Source of the DNA: Megalobrama amblycephala
Lineage: Eukaryota > Chordata > Actinopteri > Cypriniformes > Xenocyprididae
Direction of reading: 5' to 3'
Assembly (NCBI RefSeq): GCF_018812025.1
Contig: NC_063061.1
Location: 8,001,915-8,065,914, forward strand
DNA length: 64,000 nucleotides
Below the pieces are notes generated by a model that saw only the letters and a program-made list of their open reading frames with translations, did no database searches and had not been told where the DNA came from. Within the stretch, counting starts at the first letter, position 1, and each line of letters begins with the position of its first letter. Shown one piece after another: positions 12,540-23,669 of the stretch. The position numbers and the translations under genes are program-made.

Positions 12540-14770
12540 TTAAAGGCACAATATGTATTTTTTTGCCGCTTATTCAAAACAAAGGCGTAGCTTGATGACG
12601 CCTTGATTATGCGGAATTATGGGATGTGTTGTCTTCACGTCTACAGCCAGTGGAAAAGAATCCGATGAAACTCTGGCAGAAATCATATTCATGGATGAGG
12701 TAATGAATTAAAGATTTAATAACATTACTGTAGTATGAAGCAGGGTGTGGCTGAAAGCCATTGGAGCTGAATGAGGCCGCTGGAGCGACTGCTAATGAGA
12801 GACGAGCATGACACATGGCGAGAGCAGCGGAGCTTTTATTATGTCACAGGCGTGTGCTTCCGTTTCTTCCAGTCAAGCATATGTGGGGTAACACAGCTCT
12901 GTTTATCATATTAAATACATTTGTGTGTTTAACTCCCTGAGGTCTGAAAACACGCCGGCGTGTTTTGCAGGTTTTTTTTCACATTGCAGCAAAACAGACT
13001 TAAAATACTCTGTCATTTTTTGTCATAGAGACATAAGTAATATATCAATTGAAACTATAGAATATCTTCTTTTATTTGTGTACACTCAGAGTAAAAACAC
13101 AATGTTGTGCTTTTTGCAAAATAAAGAAAACTAAAATGATGTATGATCTGTCCTCTCCCTCTGAACAAAGTTTAATCTGATAGTTCTCAGAAAATGAACT
13201 ATAACTTAGTGAATACTAATCACAAAAAAAATAGACTTATGTCTAAAGACATGTTGAAATGTCAGGTTTTAAATCATGTAAGTCATATCGATAACAAAAA
13301 TTCTGTGTTTATGTAATCTGTATGAAAAGACACATGTCAGAAATCCGTGATTCAGCTCATTATCCGCTAATGCGGCCACGCCCACGGAGCCAGCGCTATT
13401 CAGAGGCAATACATGCATAAATCGTCTCAATCGTGTATTTATTGTCTTGAAAAGTGTTTATCTGTATGTAAAAGCCTGTATGTTAGCGACCTCTGGAAGA
13501 CATGCCGTTAGTTCCTGATATGTCCTCTTCTTCTTTAGAATAATTTGTGGACTAAATGTGCATACAGAGCACCCTCCGGCTGCAAGTATGAATTGAAAAC
13601 ACCAGCGCTCATAATGATAACAATGAATATAGAATAAATATAACTCCTCTGTATAGAAAATTGACATAAACATATGAGAATCCATCAATATTTCTCCAAA
13701 TGTGAATGCTTTTAAACTAAAAACCTATATTCAGACTCTTTGCATCACAGAAATACATTATATTTTAAAGAATATAATAGAATACCATTATTTTAAATTG
13801 AGCTGAGACATGATTACAGAGGGTTTTTTTCACAGCCTACCTGACTGAAAGGCCTCATTAATATGCAGCACCATTAGAGGTTCTTTATGCGATTCTTTTG
13901 TCTTCTCAGGTGTAAATGAGTCATTATTCATGATGATTCACGCCTCCACGCATACTGTGTTTCTTGACAAAAAGTGTCTTACAAAAACTAAATCAATATA
14001 TTGTTTTATATGAACAAGTAGGCATTATAATTTTTACATAATTTTGAAGCAAAAACTCTAGCCTACAACCTCCAATACCCAGAAGACTTGTAAACACAGA
14101 TTTAATATATATTTTTGGCCTTATTTCAGTGACTTAATTTTTTTGTTTTTTCAATAACCACTCATAAACATTATTCCTTCAAAAACACAAACATATGCAT
14201 ACATGTTCCTCACATATTATGGTAGCCTAGTTTGTGCTGAATACAGTGTAATGACACCTTTGTCATTAATATGTTTATGAACAACTGAAAAAAGCACAAA
14301 TGTCAGGGCATGTCAAAACTTCTCCAGTCCCCAAATCAGCCTCAGACTCCAGAGGGTTAAAGCTGTTATAGAGCTCTGTGCGTTCACTTGGCGGCTCCTA
14401 TGAGACACTTGTTGCACACAGCAGTAAGCTAGATCGATATTAGGCATGGTAAAACATGGTACTCGCGGTAAGTCAAGAAAACAAGAATTAAACAATAAGA
14501 CTTACTGTGTTGAGCTATATAACGATTAGTTTTCGGTCAATGAATGTATCCAAACAGTTGCTCACCTGTCTAATAAAACACGATATATTAAAGCGTCTTT
14601 GGTGTTTCCAATCGGAAATCGAGGGTAACGCGGTTAAAATTAATTATTTCTCTGGATTTAAATATTTTTGGAAACATTTGGGATAAGTACACAAGTCAAC
14701 AAAATATGTAACATTGTTCTAGTGGTTTTTGGATATTTCAATCCAAAAATCTTACAAATTGTGCCTTTAA
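12540..14770. mobile_element. TTAA-flanked element, family C (outer)
   Basis: Bounded by TTAA at 12540-12543 and 14767-14770, with ends AGGCACAATATGT and ACAAATTGTGCCT. Most of the 2.2-kb span is a second TTAA element at 12929-14360, and without it about 0.8 kb of family C remains. No transposase is visible. The boundary rests on matching termini and the TTAA pair. Confidence 0.7.
12929..14360. mobile_element. TTAA-flanked element, family D (nested)
   Basis: TTAA at 12929-12932 and 14357-14360. The left end is CTCCCTGAGGTCTGA and the right end TCAGACTCCAGAGGG, so the terminal repeat is imperfect. Near the left end is ACACGCCGGCGTGT, a perfect 14-bp palindrome. Frames at 12925-13134 and 13458-13688 show no transposase motif. 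It lies wholly inside family C and is therefore younger. Confidence 0.7.
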
Positions 14771-14854
14771 TTGGAAATGAACTTAACTTATGATGGCAAT
14801 GCAATACTATGGAAGCCAATTTCTGCCAAGTAAGAAAAAAATCATGCTTTGGTA

Positions 14855-15000
14855 AATCATAATTATGAGATAAAAGTCTGAATTAAGTCATAATTGTGAT
14901 AAAAAAAGTCATAACTATGAGATAAAAAAGTCTAAATTATGAGATAAATCATAATTATGATATAATTATAATTATGTATAATGACATAACAAAATTGATT
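14855..15000. repeat. Degenerate AT-rich tandem repeat
   Basis: A unit of about 17-20 bp resembling TAATTATGAGATAAAAGTC recurs at least six times with substitutions. No gene. Confidence 0.7.
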
Positions 15001-15070
15001 TTACTTTCGTCAAAAAATTATGACATTTTGTAATAATTTCAAGAGGAAAAATCTTAAGTAGTGCAAATCT

Positions 15071-15244
15071 AGAGCCCAGCACATGACATACAAGAAAAAA
15101 AATTCAATCGTGCGCACGACTTACTATTTCGCTCCCTCGATTTACTAAATCATTCACGTTTTAGTAAATTGAGGGAACGAATTAGTAAATTGTGCACACG
15201 ATTTAGCCTACTATTTTTTTCTTGCATGTCATGTCCAGGGCTCT
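15071..15244. mobile_element. Short foldback MITE
   Basis: Left arm AGAGCCCAGCACATGACAT and right arm ATGTCATGTCCAGGGCTCT are complementary, and pairing continues inward through the A/T tracts and CGTGCGCACGA / TGTGCACACG. The centre is TTTACTAAATC / TTAGTAAATTG. The structure is a 174-bp hairpin without coding capacity. No clear target duplication was found. Confidence 0.65.
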
Positions 15245-15879
15245 GTAGAAATCAGCTTACAATAAAGGGCTTTTTTTTTTTAACTTAATTAAAAAAATTA
15301 ACTGATCTCAAAACTGTTACTGTTTTGTAAATAGTTGCTTTCAAAGCAGTATTTGGGTAAGCAGCATGAATGATTTGGGGGGGTTTTGTGTTCCACAAAA
15401 GGCAGAGTATGACTCAACTGACATGTTTGGACAAACTATTTCTTTTAACACATACACACATAAACTGCCTCTTGGTCCCCCGACACCTCAATAAAGGCTT
15501 TTACCCATAGACTGTAATTCCCTGCAGAGTTGGCCCTCCATTGTTAGCTGTTAGGGGCCAGAACTCAGAATCTTTTGTCTGGCTGGTGTTGGGTGGCTTG
15601 ATGCTGACTGGGGGGATTGCAGTAAATATAAAGAGGCGTTTTGCTGAGTTCAGGTACTGAAGCAGCACTACCCTTCACTGCAGTGGCGGAGAAAGGCCTA
15701 CTCCATATGGATACATAAATAACCACACAGGAATAAGCGGGCTTGGGAGAAATAAATCAGTCTTGATTTATGGCCATGCAGCAGCAGTAAACAAAGATGG
15801 AAATGCAAAGAGGATCGAGAGCAGAGCAGCACAGGATCTAATAGGTTAAAGACAATGTTGGGGAATCATCTGGATCAAC
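15245..15879. other. Unassigned, possibly unique host DNA
   Basis: Mixed-composition sequence without a recognised repeat at 15470-15860. No exon could be supported. Confidence 0.35.
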
Positions 15880-16135
15880 ATGAACATTGCCAAATTTCTA
15901 TATATCCTAATTATTGTTAATATGTAATTCATTTTTCCAGGAGCTCATTGCTTCTACCTTCAGTTAAACTGCTAACAGTGATTGTAAATGAATTGCCTAA
16001 ATTATTACATTATTTGCTAACTGCATTCTTTAAATTGTAATGTTGACATGCATTACATGACATGTAAAGCTGCTTTGAAATGATATGTATCATGAAAAGC
16101 TCTATACAAATAAATGTGAATTGAATTGAATTGAA
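15880..16135 (+). mobile_element. LINE or SINE 3' tail fragment
   Basis: Ends with AAAGCTGCTTTGAAA, AAAGCTCTATACAAATAAA and then GAATTGAATTGAATTG, a 3'-terminal arrangement common in fish L2/CR1-type retroposons. The 5' part is missing. A related tail in the opposite orientation lies at 37048-37150. Confidence 0.55.
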
Positions 16136-16266
16136 TCACTAAAAGAAGCTGCGCTACTAACTTCACTACTAACATCAGTGGTGTGACAGTAGTTCATCTG
16201 TCTAGTTTAAAATAGTTCTTCAACAATGTAGAATTACTGTGTGGCATGTTTCATATTATTTATTTA

Positions 16267-16767
16267 TTATAGGGGTCCTATAATGCTTTTTTTTTTTTTT
16301 CAACTTTATTTAGTGTATAATGTTGCTGTTTGAGTCAAAGTCACTCCAAAGTGAGTGATTCTCCATGTCAGTAAGCACCTGAAATGCCTCAGTTGTGGTC
16401 TTAAGATTTCTTCCAGGAAGGTGCACAGTATCCCTCATTAAAATAATTCCCACCCAAGACATATGCTCAATAAAAGGTGTTGTTATGGTAAGGGGTGTGA
16501 CATTTCCGAAACTTGTGCAAAGCTGTAGATTAATCACAATACACTAGTCAAGCCGACCAATCAGAGCACATTGCACTTTTTGGAAGGAGGGGCTACATAA
16601 AGACAGGAACTAAAAAGCGTTACAGATAGCTGCTGCAGCAATGTAAAATATGTGAAAAATAATATATACTTTTTTTTTTTTTTTACATTTAAGCATGAAA
16701 ACCTGTTCTAGTAGACCCCAAAGACAAAATCAAGACTTTGAAAAAGGGCATAATAGGTCCCCTTTAA
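16267..16767. mobile_element. TTAA-flanked MITE, family F copy 1
   Basis: Right end TAGGTCCCCT followed by TTAA at 16764-16767. The left end is TTAT followed by AGGGGTCCTATAATG, so one TTAA copy seems mutated. Internal GTATAATGTTGCTGTTTGAG is shared with the outer element at 29851-31485. No coding capacity. Confidence 0.7.
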
Positions 16768-16975
16768 AATGTTGCTGTTCATCATCACTTTAACATTTGG
16801 TAACATTTGGTGTATTTTTGTTGTTGTTATTATTGTCATGTAGTATTTATGGTCAATTTATCTGTTTAACAAGTGTAAGATGCCTATAATTAAATCATAC
16901 AATTAGATACTTCTGGTGTACCTAACTAGTTGACAGCAGTTTCATTTATGATTAGATGGCATCTTGGCAAGCTAG

Positions 16976-17723
16976 TAGGGATGCACCGATACCATTTTTT
17001 AAGGACCGAGTACGAGTACCGATACTTTTTATAATTACCAATATATATAATTGTTGTTATATAAAAAGAAATTTACAAACAAAATACAAACAATACAACA
17101 AATACTATAGAGATACAAATTAAATAAACTTGTTTTTCAGATACAGTAGGTTTATTTACAATGTATACATTTATTTAACATATTTTGTTGTTTTATTAAC
17201 ATTAATGACAAATATAGGCTACGGTCCCTTTAAGACCGAATCCATGGATACTGACACACATCCTGTTTTCACCCAAATGTTTATGTTGACTTAAGCCATA
17301 ACCTACTGTATTTATGTGAGATACCCCATACGATGGACATTTTGACAACTATGTGTGCATTTGACCATTCGGGCGCAAGGAGAACTGATCGCGCGCTGTC
17401 TGAGAGAACTGGGATCGTGCGCAAGAAAGAGAGAGAGAGCACACGTGCGAGAGAGAGCGCTTCTGGTCTGTGTCATTCAGCGCGATTCCGCCTATCCCGC
17501 CTTCACTAATCGATAACGAATTGTGATTGAAAGCATGCAGTTCGCAATGTGAGCATTGTCGTTATTAATTTTGAAGTATTTCCGCCGGTGTCTCTGTGCA
17601 CAGAAAATTCTGTCGGTTACGTCACGTGAGGTATCGGTCTTTGGTATCGGGGGTATTTTTACAAGTACAAGTACATGAGCTGGTATCGGGCTCGATTCCG
17701 ATACTGGTATCAGTGCATCCCTA
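16976..17723. mobile_element. hAT MITE with perfect 8-bp duplication
   Basis: Ends TAGGGATGCACCGATACCA and TGGTATCAGTGCATCCCTA differ at one position. The flanks carry identical octamers CAAGCTAG at 16968-16975 and 17724-17731, the size expected for hAT. The second arm repeats GGTATCGG-type words. No transposase: the 81-codon minus-strand frame covers the arm and has no domain. Confidence 0.9.
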
Positions 17724-17731
17724 CAAGCTAG

Positions 17732-18479
17732 TTTCAAAGTAGTTTCCCCAACATTGGCTAAACAGTATTACTAGACTGGGACTTACAGATATTCTGATCT
17801 ACAGTGACTGATCCATGTCATTTGTAAATATCCACACAGTTCACAGTGTGACTAAGCAGCTGTGAGAGAGAGAGAGAGATAGAGCATGTCTGTGAATGTG
17901 ACATCTGGTCCACATTAATGGGTCTGGTTGTTATCGCTTCTGCAGTAGCTTACGAATCCTTCAACATCAGCATTCATGGGCACTCTACACACTGGCACTA
18001 TTTGTCTCTATTACAGGCAACATCTGCGACCGTCTGCATCTCTAATACAGGGTTATCGTGCCCAAACGCTGTAAACGGAGACAAAATGGAGCGATTTTGT
18101 ATTGGGCGAAACACGTGTCTCGCACACATCACTCTGACACAATTTCTCTATTTACACTGCCAAATTCTCTGCTGCACACTTGGCATCTCACCAGTCTCAG
18201 AATGTCCAAGCTACTCTTTTCCATACACTGAAAGAAGACCACAAACTAGGGCTGTCACGGCATCAGATTTTCACTACACGATTATCATGGCCAAAAATAT
18301 TTATGATAATGATATTATTGCAGTTGTTAGGCTGCATTAATTAGGTCAACCAGAACCGGTAACTTTTCCCATAACATCCAATGAACATCGAAAGAGGAAT
18401 GGCATCCACACTTATATTAGTCTGTCTTTCTAATCCTTATCCTGAGGTTACTATAGTCAGGTAAGCTTAGAATCCGGTG
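17732..18479. other. Unassigned; GA tract and a doubtful ORF
   Basis: A GA microsatellite lies at 17863-17880. A 140-codon plus-strand frame at 17918-18340 is the longest non-transposon frame here, but its last third overlaps 18246-18340, which starts GGGCTGTCACGGCATCAGA and looks like a decayed hAT end. I recognise no protein family in it and do not call it a gene. Confidence 0.35.
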
Positions 18480-18650
18480 AGTATCCAGACCAGATGCGAA
18501 CACAATGCAGTCTTGAATGTCAGTGAAGACCACGACAATTAGACGGGCCCTAGGGGCAGATCCCCTGTGAAGACCTCATTGACCATGGCCATCGCCACAG
18601 ATCCTCAGCAAAGACCAAGAGAACCAGACAAGTCCTCTGCACTGACACCT
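18480..18650 (+). mobile_element. Possible LINE 3' region fragment
   Basis: The wording GCAGATCCCCTGTGAAGAC and GATCCTCAGCAAAGACCA resembles 3' regions of L2-type elements that I know from cyprinid genomes. It is interrupted at 18651 by a hAT MITE. This is recognition from memory, without an alignment. Confidence 0.35.
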
Positions 18651-18658
18651 ATGGCTAG

Positions 18659-19306
18659 TAGGGGTTGAACGACTTCAGATTTTTTAAAGTCGACTAGTCG
18701 ATGATGACGTCATTAATGAACAAATTTCAATTTCAAAACGTTTTTCCATTCCAATGCGCTCCTTTTCCATTGTTTGTCTATGTAAATACGTTAAACAGAC
18801 GTGTATATGACGGTTGCGCTCGCATCTTTCATCTTTTGCAGCATCTCGTGGATGACAGGGCGTTCTGCTAATGCGGCACTCAAGTTCAAATCAGTTCAAC
18901 TTTTAAAAAAAGCTATTTTATCGATAAATCACAGAAGAGTGTTGACAATAATGTTTCTGTATGCGCACAATCTATGTGCGCGCCACTGTCTTTGTGTGTG
19001 CGTGTTATGTAGCATCACATTTTAGAACAGCGACTAACTTACCTGTACAATAAAATGTTTAAAACATGCATTCATCCGATCAATTGAGCACCCAGATGGT
19101 ATAATAAAACATATCTTGTAGAGCACTCTGAGAGTATGCATTTATTTGTCATTAACTGTTGGATACAGAGCGTATAGGTGGACTTCAAAGATTTCTTATC
19201 CTGTTGCGCACTCTATAGGCCACGACCAGTGACTAGTCAACATCATGCTTAAAGCGTCATGGTAGAGCATTAAAGTCAACTAGTCGATTATTCGGTGCAA
19301 CCCCTA
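18659..19306. mobile_element. hAT MITE
   Basis: Begins TAGGGGTTGAACGACT and ends TCGGTGCAACCCCTA. Subterminal words GTCGACTAGTCGAT and CAACTAGTCGATTA are complementary. The flanking octamers are ATGGCTAG (18651-18658) and ATGGCCAG (19307-19314), one mismatch. No transposase frame. Confidence 0.85.
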
Positions 19307-19314
19307 ATGGCCAG

Positions 19315-19843
19315 CAATGAATGTGCCATGTTATGATCACAACGCAGTTTCATCATGTTTACAGTCATTGATAAGCCATTCATCCACAACTGGCTAAACG
19401 GCAGCTCTGCTAAACAGACTACTATTCCTCCATCCTCTAAATGCTGATGTGGCGTATCCCAATCTTCGAGCAGAAGGAGCTGGATGAAATATTTTGAAAG
19501 ATATCAATCCACAATCTGACTTGTGATGCAGCCTGAAATCATATTCACACCATGTTTGTTTGTTTGGCCAGATGGATTTTAGTTTCCTTGTCACTGTTGA
19601 CTTTAGCATGCTTCGTCTAGGACACTTAATATTCAGCAATGTTACTGATTTGACTGCATCTGTATAAACCACTATATAAATAAAGGTGACTAACTTCACT
19701 TAGCAATAAAAATAATAATAATAATGTCAAATTCATATTTAACTTTGTTAGATTTTTCTCCTTTTTTGAAAAAAAAAGAAAAAAATAAATAAATAAAACA
19801 AAAAAACAGCACTTCTAGCAGATTGGGGTGTCTAACACTCTTG
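19315..19843. other. Unassigned
   Basis: AT-rich with short A-rich runs near 19770-19805. The 101-codon minus-strand frame at 19394-19699 shows no domain. Confidence 0.35.
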
Positions 19844-21123
19844 CTGTGTCCGAATTCGCATATTGTCTAGTAGTAACTACTACATTTGGTATAAAACTAA
19901 CTTCTTGACTGTTAAAAATATTAAAGGTGCCTTAGAATTAAAAATTGAATTTACCTTGGCATAGTTGAATAACAAGAGTTCAGTACATGGAAATGACATC
20001 TCAAACTCCATTGTTTCCTCCTTCTTATATAAATCTCATTTGTTTAAAAGACCTCCGAAGAACAGGCAAATCTCAACATAACACCGACTGTTACGTAACA
20101 GTCGGGATCATTAATATGTACGCCCCCAATATTTGCATATGCCAGCTCATGTTCAAGGCATTAGACAAGCCAGAATTAACTGGATCTGTGCACAGCTGAA
20201 TCATCAGACTAGGTAAGCAAGCAAGGACAATAGCAAAAAATGGCAGATGGAGCAATAATAACTGATATGATCATTGATATCATGATATTTTTAGTGATGT
20301 TTGTAAATTGTCTTTCTAAATGTTTCGTTAGCATGTTGCTAATGTACTGTTAAATGTGGTTAAAGTTACCATCGTTTATTACTATATTCACAGAGACAAG
20401 ACTGTCGTTATTTTCATTTTTTAAACACTTGCAGTCTGTATAATTCATAAACACAACTTCATTCTTTATAAATCTCTCAAACAGTGTGTAATGTTAGCTT
20501 TAGCCACGGAGCACAATCAAACTCATTCAGAATCAAATGTAAACATCAAAATAAATACCATACTTACGTGATTAGACATGTTGCATGACAAACACTTTGT
20601 AAAGATCCATTTTGAGGGTTATATTAGCTGTGTGAACTTTGTTTATGCTGTTTAAGGCAAGCGTGAGCTCCGGGGGCGGGGGAGCACGAGAATGGGCCGC
20701 GCAGCCTGAATCGGCGCATATTTAATGATGCCCCAAAATAGGCAGTTAAAAAAATGAATTAAAAAAAATCTATGGGGTATTTTGAGCTGAAACTTCACAG
20801 ACACATTCAAGGGACCTTAGACTTACATCTTTTAAAAAGACGTTCTACGGCACCTTTAAGAATATGAATAGTATGCATGAAATGTGCACATACTACATCT
20901 GCCATGCTGTTACTGTACCAGCGTCAGTTGTGCCAACTGCTATTCACAAATCCTCTACCATGACCTCAAGATATAATAAAGTGTTCATCAGATACACACT
21001 CCCGAATTTAAGTGGAAGTAGTACTTTTCACCTACTGTTTTTCGAATACTATGAATTCGGACATACTACTCATTTTGGCATTCTATTTTTTACTAGTAGG
21101 GAAGTAGACATATTTGGATGCAG
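19844..21123. mobile_element. CTGTGTCCGAATTCG-ended element, copy 1 (outer)
   Basis: The left end CTGTGTCCGAATTCGCATA and the right-side words ATGAATTCGGACATA and GGATGCAG are complementary in part. The same terminal words occur in the element at 21983-23366. Both are split by a TTAA family E insertion. No transposase and no clear target duplication, so the class is open and boundaries are approximate. Confidence 0.5.
19921..20859 (+). mobile_element. TTAA-flanked MITE, family E copy 1
   Basis: TTAA at 19921-19924 and 20856-20859, with ends AGGTGCCTTAGAATT and TACGGCACCT. The 939-bp body contains a perfect 22-bp palindrome at 20084-20105 centred on GTTACGTAAC, and an octamer word ATTTGCAT shortly after. 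The 3' part holds GGGGTATTTTGAGCTGAAAC, shared with family F. Three more copies lie at 22345, 28533 (inverted) and 36542. No transposase. Confidence 0.85.
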
Positions 21124-21877
21124 TGCCTTTTTTTTTTTACAGAATCCAAAAAACAATTCATCCCACAGCTAACTTATTTCAAGTGCGGTTAGTGTCTCAC
21201 TTTCGCCTGTCACCTCCTCTGAGATTATTTTGCGTTGCAGTAGTAGCTACTCACTCACTGCGTCATCTATTTTCCATTTTATGAGAGGTGGCAATCAGCA
21301 TTAAGGTTACTTACTTACACAACTTACTATGTAGGAGTGTCAACCACATATAAAAACAAATTACATTTTTAAATACCACAGTTATTGTCAATACAGGTAT
21401 ATTGCAACTCCCTCTAACACAAATAGTATTTCACTGTGTAAAAGACCAACCCGGACATGCTAAATAACTACTTTTGTCTTCCACACTAAAACATAATGAA
21501 TGACAAAACTGATGACAAGATTTTCATTCTTGGGTGAAATTAGAACACTAATGTTCTGCTTTGTGAATTTATATGAAATATATTCTGCCAGGGTTCTCTC
21601 GGTTTTAATTTAGTGGTCTCTAGTGTCTTCACTGTGACCACACATGCTAATGTGCTTTCCTTGACTGGGAACATTAGCATGTGAAATTGAATAATAAACC
21701 CTCCTGGCTGAGAAGATGATGGCTTCACTCCACCGACAGAGCAGAACAGCTGAGAAAGTCATCATGGAATTAAAAAGACTTCATCGCAATAATGATGTTC
21801 TTTAAATTACACAAGTTGGCACATTAGCAACAGTTTAAACTGGCTATATTCTGAATAGCATTCTACCATACTCTTAT
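21124..21877. other. Unassigned
   Basis: No gene or named repeat recognised. The minus-strand frame at 21540-21728 has no domain. Confidence 0.35.
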
Positions 21878-21982
21878 GGCTTTCCACAGAGCGGTACAGT
21901 ACTGTACAGTACAGTATGATTTGGAATGGTAAACGCTGATCCGGCTTATGTTTCACCACCAACAGTACCCTTATATTATAGG

Positions 21983-23366
21983 CTGCGTGCCGACATTAGT
22001 TGGGTCCGAAATTGTATACGTCTCTAATATATAGTACGTGAAAAACAGTATGCGAACAGAGTAGTACAGTATGTCCGAATTCATAGTATTTGAAAAACAG
22101 TATGCGAAAAGTACCTGGGATGACTTACTACTTCCGGTGATATTCTGAAGTGCGCATACGATGGACACCTTACTATCCCATGAGGCCACGGGAGAGGATT
22201 TGTGAATGGAATTGAAGGGACGTAACTAATGCTGGTAGGTCTAGTGACAGTGACAACATGGCAGATGTAGTACGTCCGTATTAATTCATACTACGCGCAT
22301 TCGTACTATATAGAACGTACTTTTTCAACGGTCGTGAAGTAAATTTAAAGGTGCCCTCGAATGAAAAATTTAATTTATCTTGGCATAGTTAAATAACAAG
22401 AGTTCAGTACATGGAAATGACATACAGTGAGTCTCAAACTCCATTGTTTCCTCCTTCTTATATAAATCTCATTTGTTTAAAAGACCTCTGAAAAACAGGC
22501 GAATCTCAACATAACACCGACTGTTACGTAACAGTCGGGGTGTACTCCCCCAATATTTGCATATGCCAGCCCACGTTCCCAACATTATCATTATGAAAGG
22601 CATTAGACAAGGGCAGAACGTCTGGATGTGCATAGCTGAATCAACAGACTAGGTAAGCAAGCAAGAACAACAGCGAAAAAATGGCAGATGGAGCAATACT
22701 AACTGACATGATCCATGATATCATGATATTTTTAGTGATATTTGTAAATTGTCTTTCAAAATGTTTCGTTAGTATGTTGCTAATGTACTGTTAAATGTGG
22801 TTAAAGTTACCATCGTTTCTTACTGTATTCACAGAGACAAGAGCCGTCGCTATTTTCATTTTTGAACACTTGCAGTCTGTATAATGCATAAACACAACTT
22901 CATTCTTTATAAATCTCTCCAAAAGTGTGTAATGTTAGCTTTAGCCACGCAGCATAGCCTCAAACTCATTCAGAATCAATGTAAACAATATAACAGTATA
23001 CAATACTCACATAATCCGACGCATGCATGACGAACACTTTGTAAAGATCCATTTTGAGGGTTATATTAGCTGTGTAAACTTTGTTAAGGCACTGTTTAAG
23101 GCAAGCGCGAGCTCTGTGGGCGGAGAGCACGGGATTTAAAGGGGCCACAGCATAAATCGGCGCGTTTATAATGATGCCCCAAAATAGGCAGTTAAAAAAA
23201 TTTATTAAAAAAAATCTATGGGGTATTTTGAGCTGAAACTTCACAGACACATTCAGGGGACACCTTAGACTTATATTACATCTTTTAAAAACATAATCTA
23301 GTTTCACATAATCACCTTTAAATTCAAATGTAGAACCTACTCAACAGTACGCGATTTCAGACGCAG
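21983..23366. mobile_element. CTGCGT..CCGAAAT-ended element, copy 2 (middle layer)
   Basis: The left end has CTGCGTGCCG and GTCCGAAATTGTATACG, and the right end has CAGTACGCGATTTCAGACGCAG, read in complement as CTGCGTCTGAAATCGCG. Internal words such as AAAACAGTATGCGAA and GTCCGAATTCATAG match the family at 19844. Like that copy, it is split by a family E MITE. Confidence 0.5.
22345..23321 (+). mobile_element. TTAA-flanked MITE, family E copy 2
   Basis: TTAA at 22345-22348 and 23318-23321, with AGGTGCCCTCGAATG at the left end. The 22-bp palindrome at 22517-22538 is perfect and the octamer ATTTGCAT follows. The order of blocks is the same as in copy 1, and the right part retains GGGGTATTTTGAGCTGAAAC. 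The innermost layer of the 21.9-23.7 kb nest. Confidence 0.85.
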
Positions 23367-23669
23367 CTATTGTGTTTCAAATGCATATTTTTTTTAAAAA
23401 TGGCACTTCTTGTGTTGTCATTTCCCTTGTAGCACGCACAAGTGATGATTCTCTGTCAACCAATCAACGTTCTGCAGTGAGTCTGGCTCCACCCTTTAGG
23501 GTCCGGTCTACTGTACTAGGTATCCCAATGGAAGGGTCCCAAAAAAGTGGTACGGTACGGTTCGGTATTTTGGTACCATTCACAACTTCTGACAATCGAA
23601 ACGGAAATAATTGCATAATGCGTACCATACTGTACTGTACTGTACTGTACTGCTCGGTGGAAACAAGCC

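Larger units (their letters stand above)
21878..23669. mobile_element. Outermost element of a three-layer nest
   Basis: Left end GGCTTTCCACAGAGCGGTAC and right end TGCTCGGTGGAAACAAGCC are partly complementary, and both run into GTACAGTACAG / CTGTACTGTAC repeats. After removing the inner element at 21983-23366, about 0.4 kb of this layer remains. No transposase. The flanking octamers do not match well, so the superfamily is uncertain. Confidence 0.5.

Noticed and set aside
17918..18340. 140-codon plus-strand ORF, the longest outside transposons
   Set aside because: No protein family recognised, no exon context, and the 3' third overlaps a hAT-like end (GGGCTGTCACGG). Likely chance.
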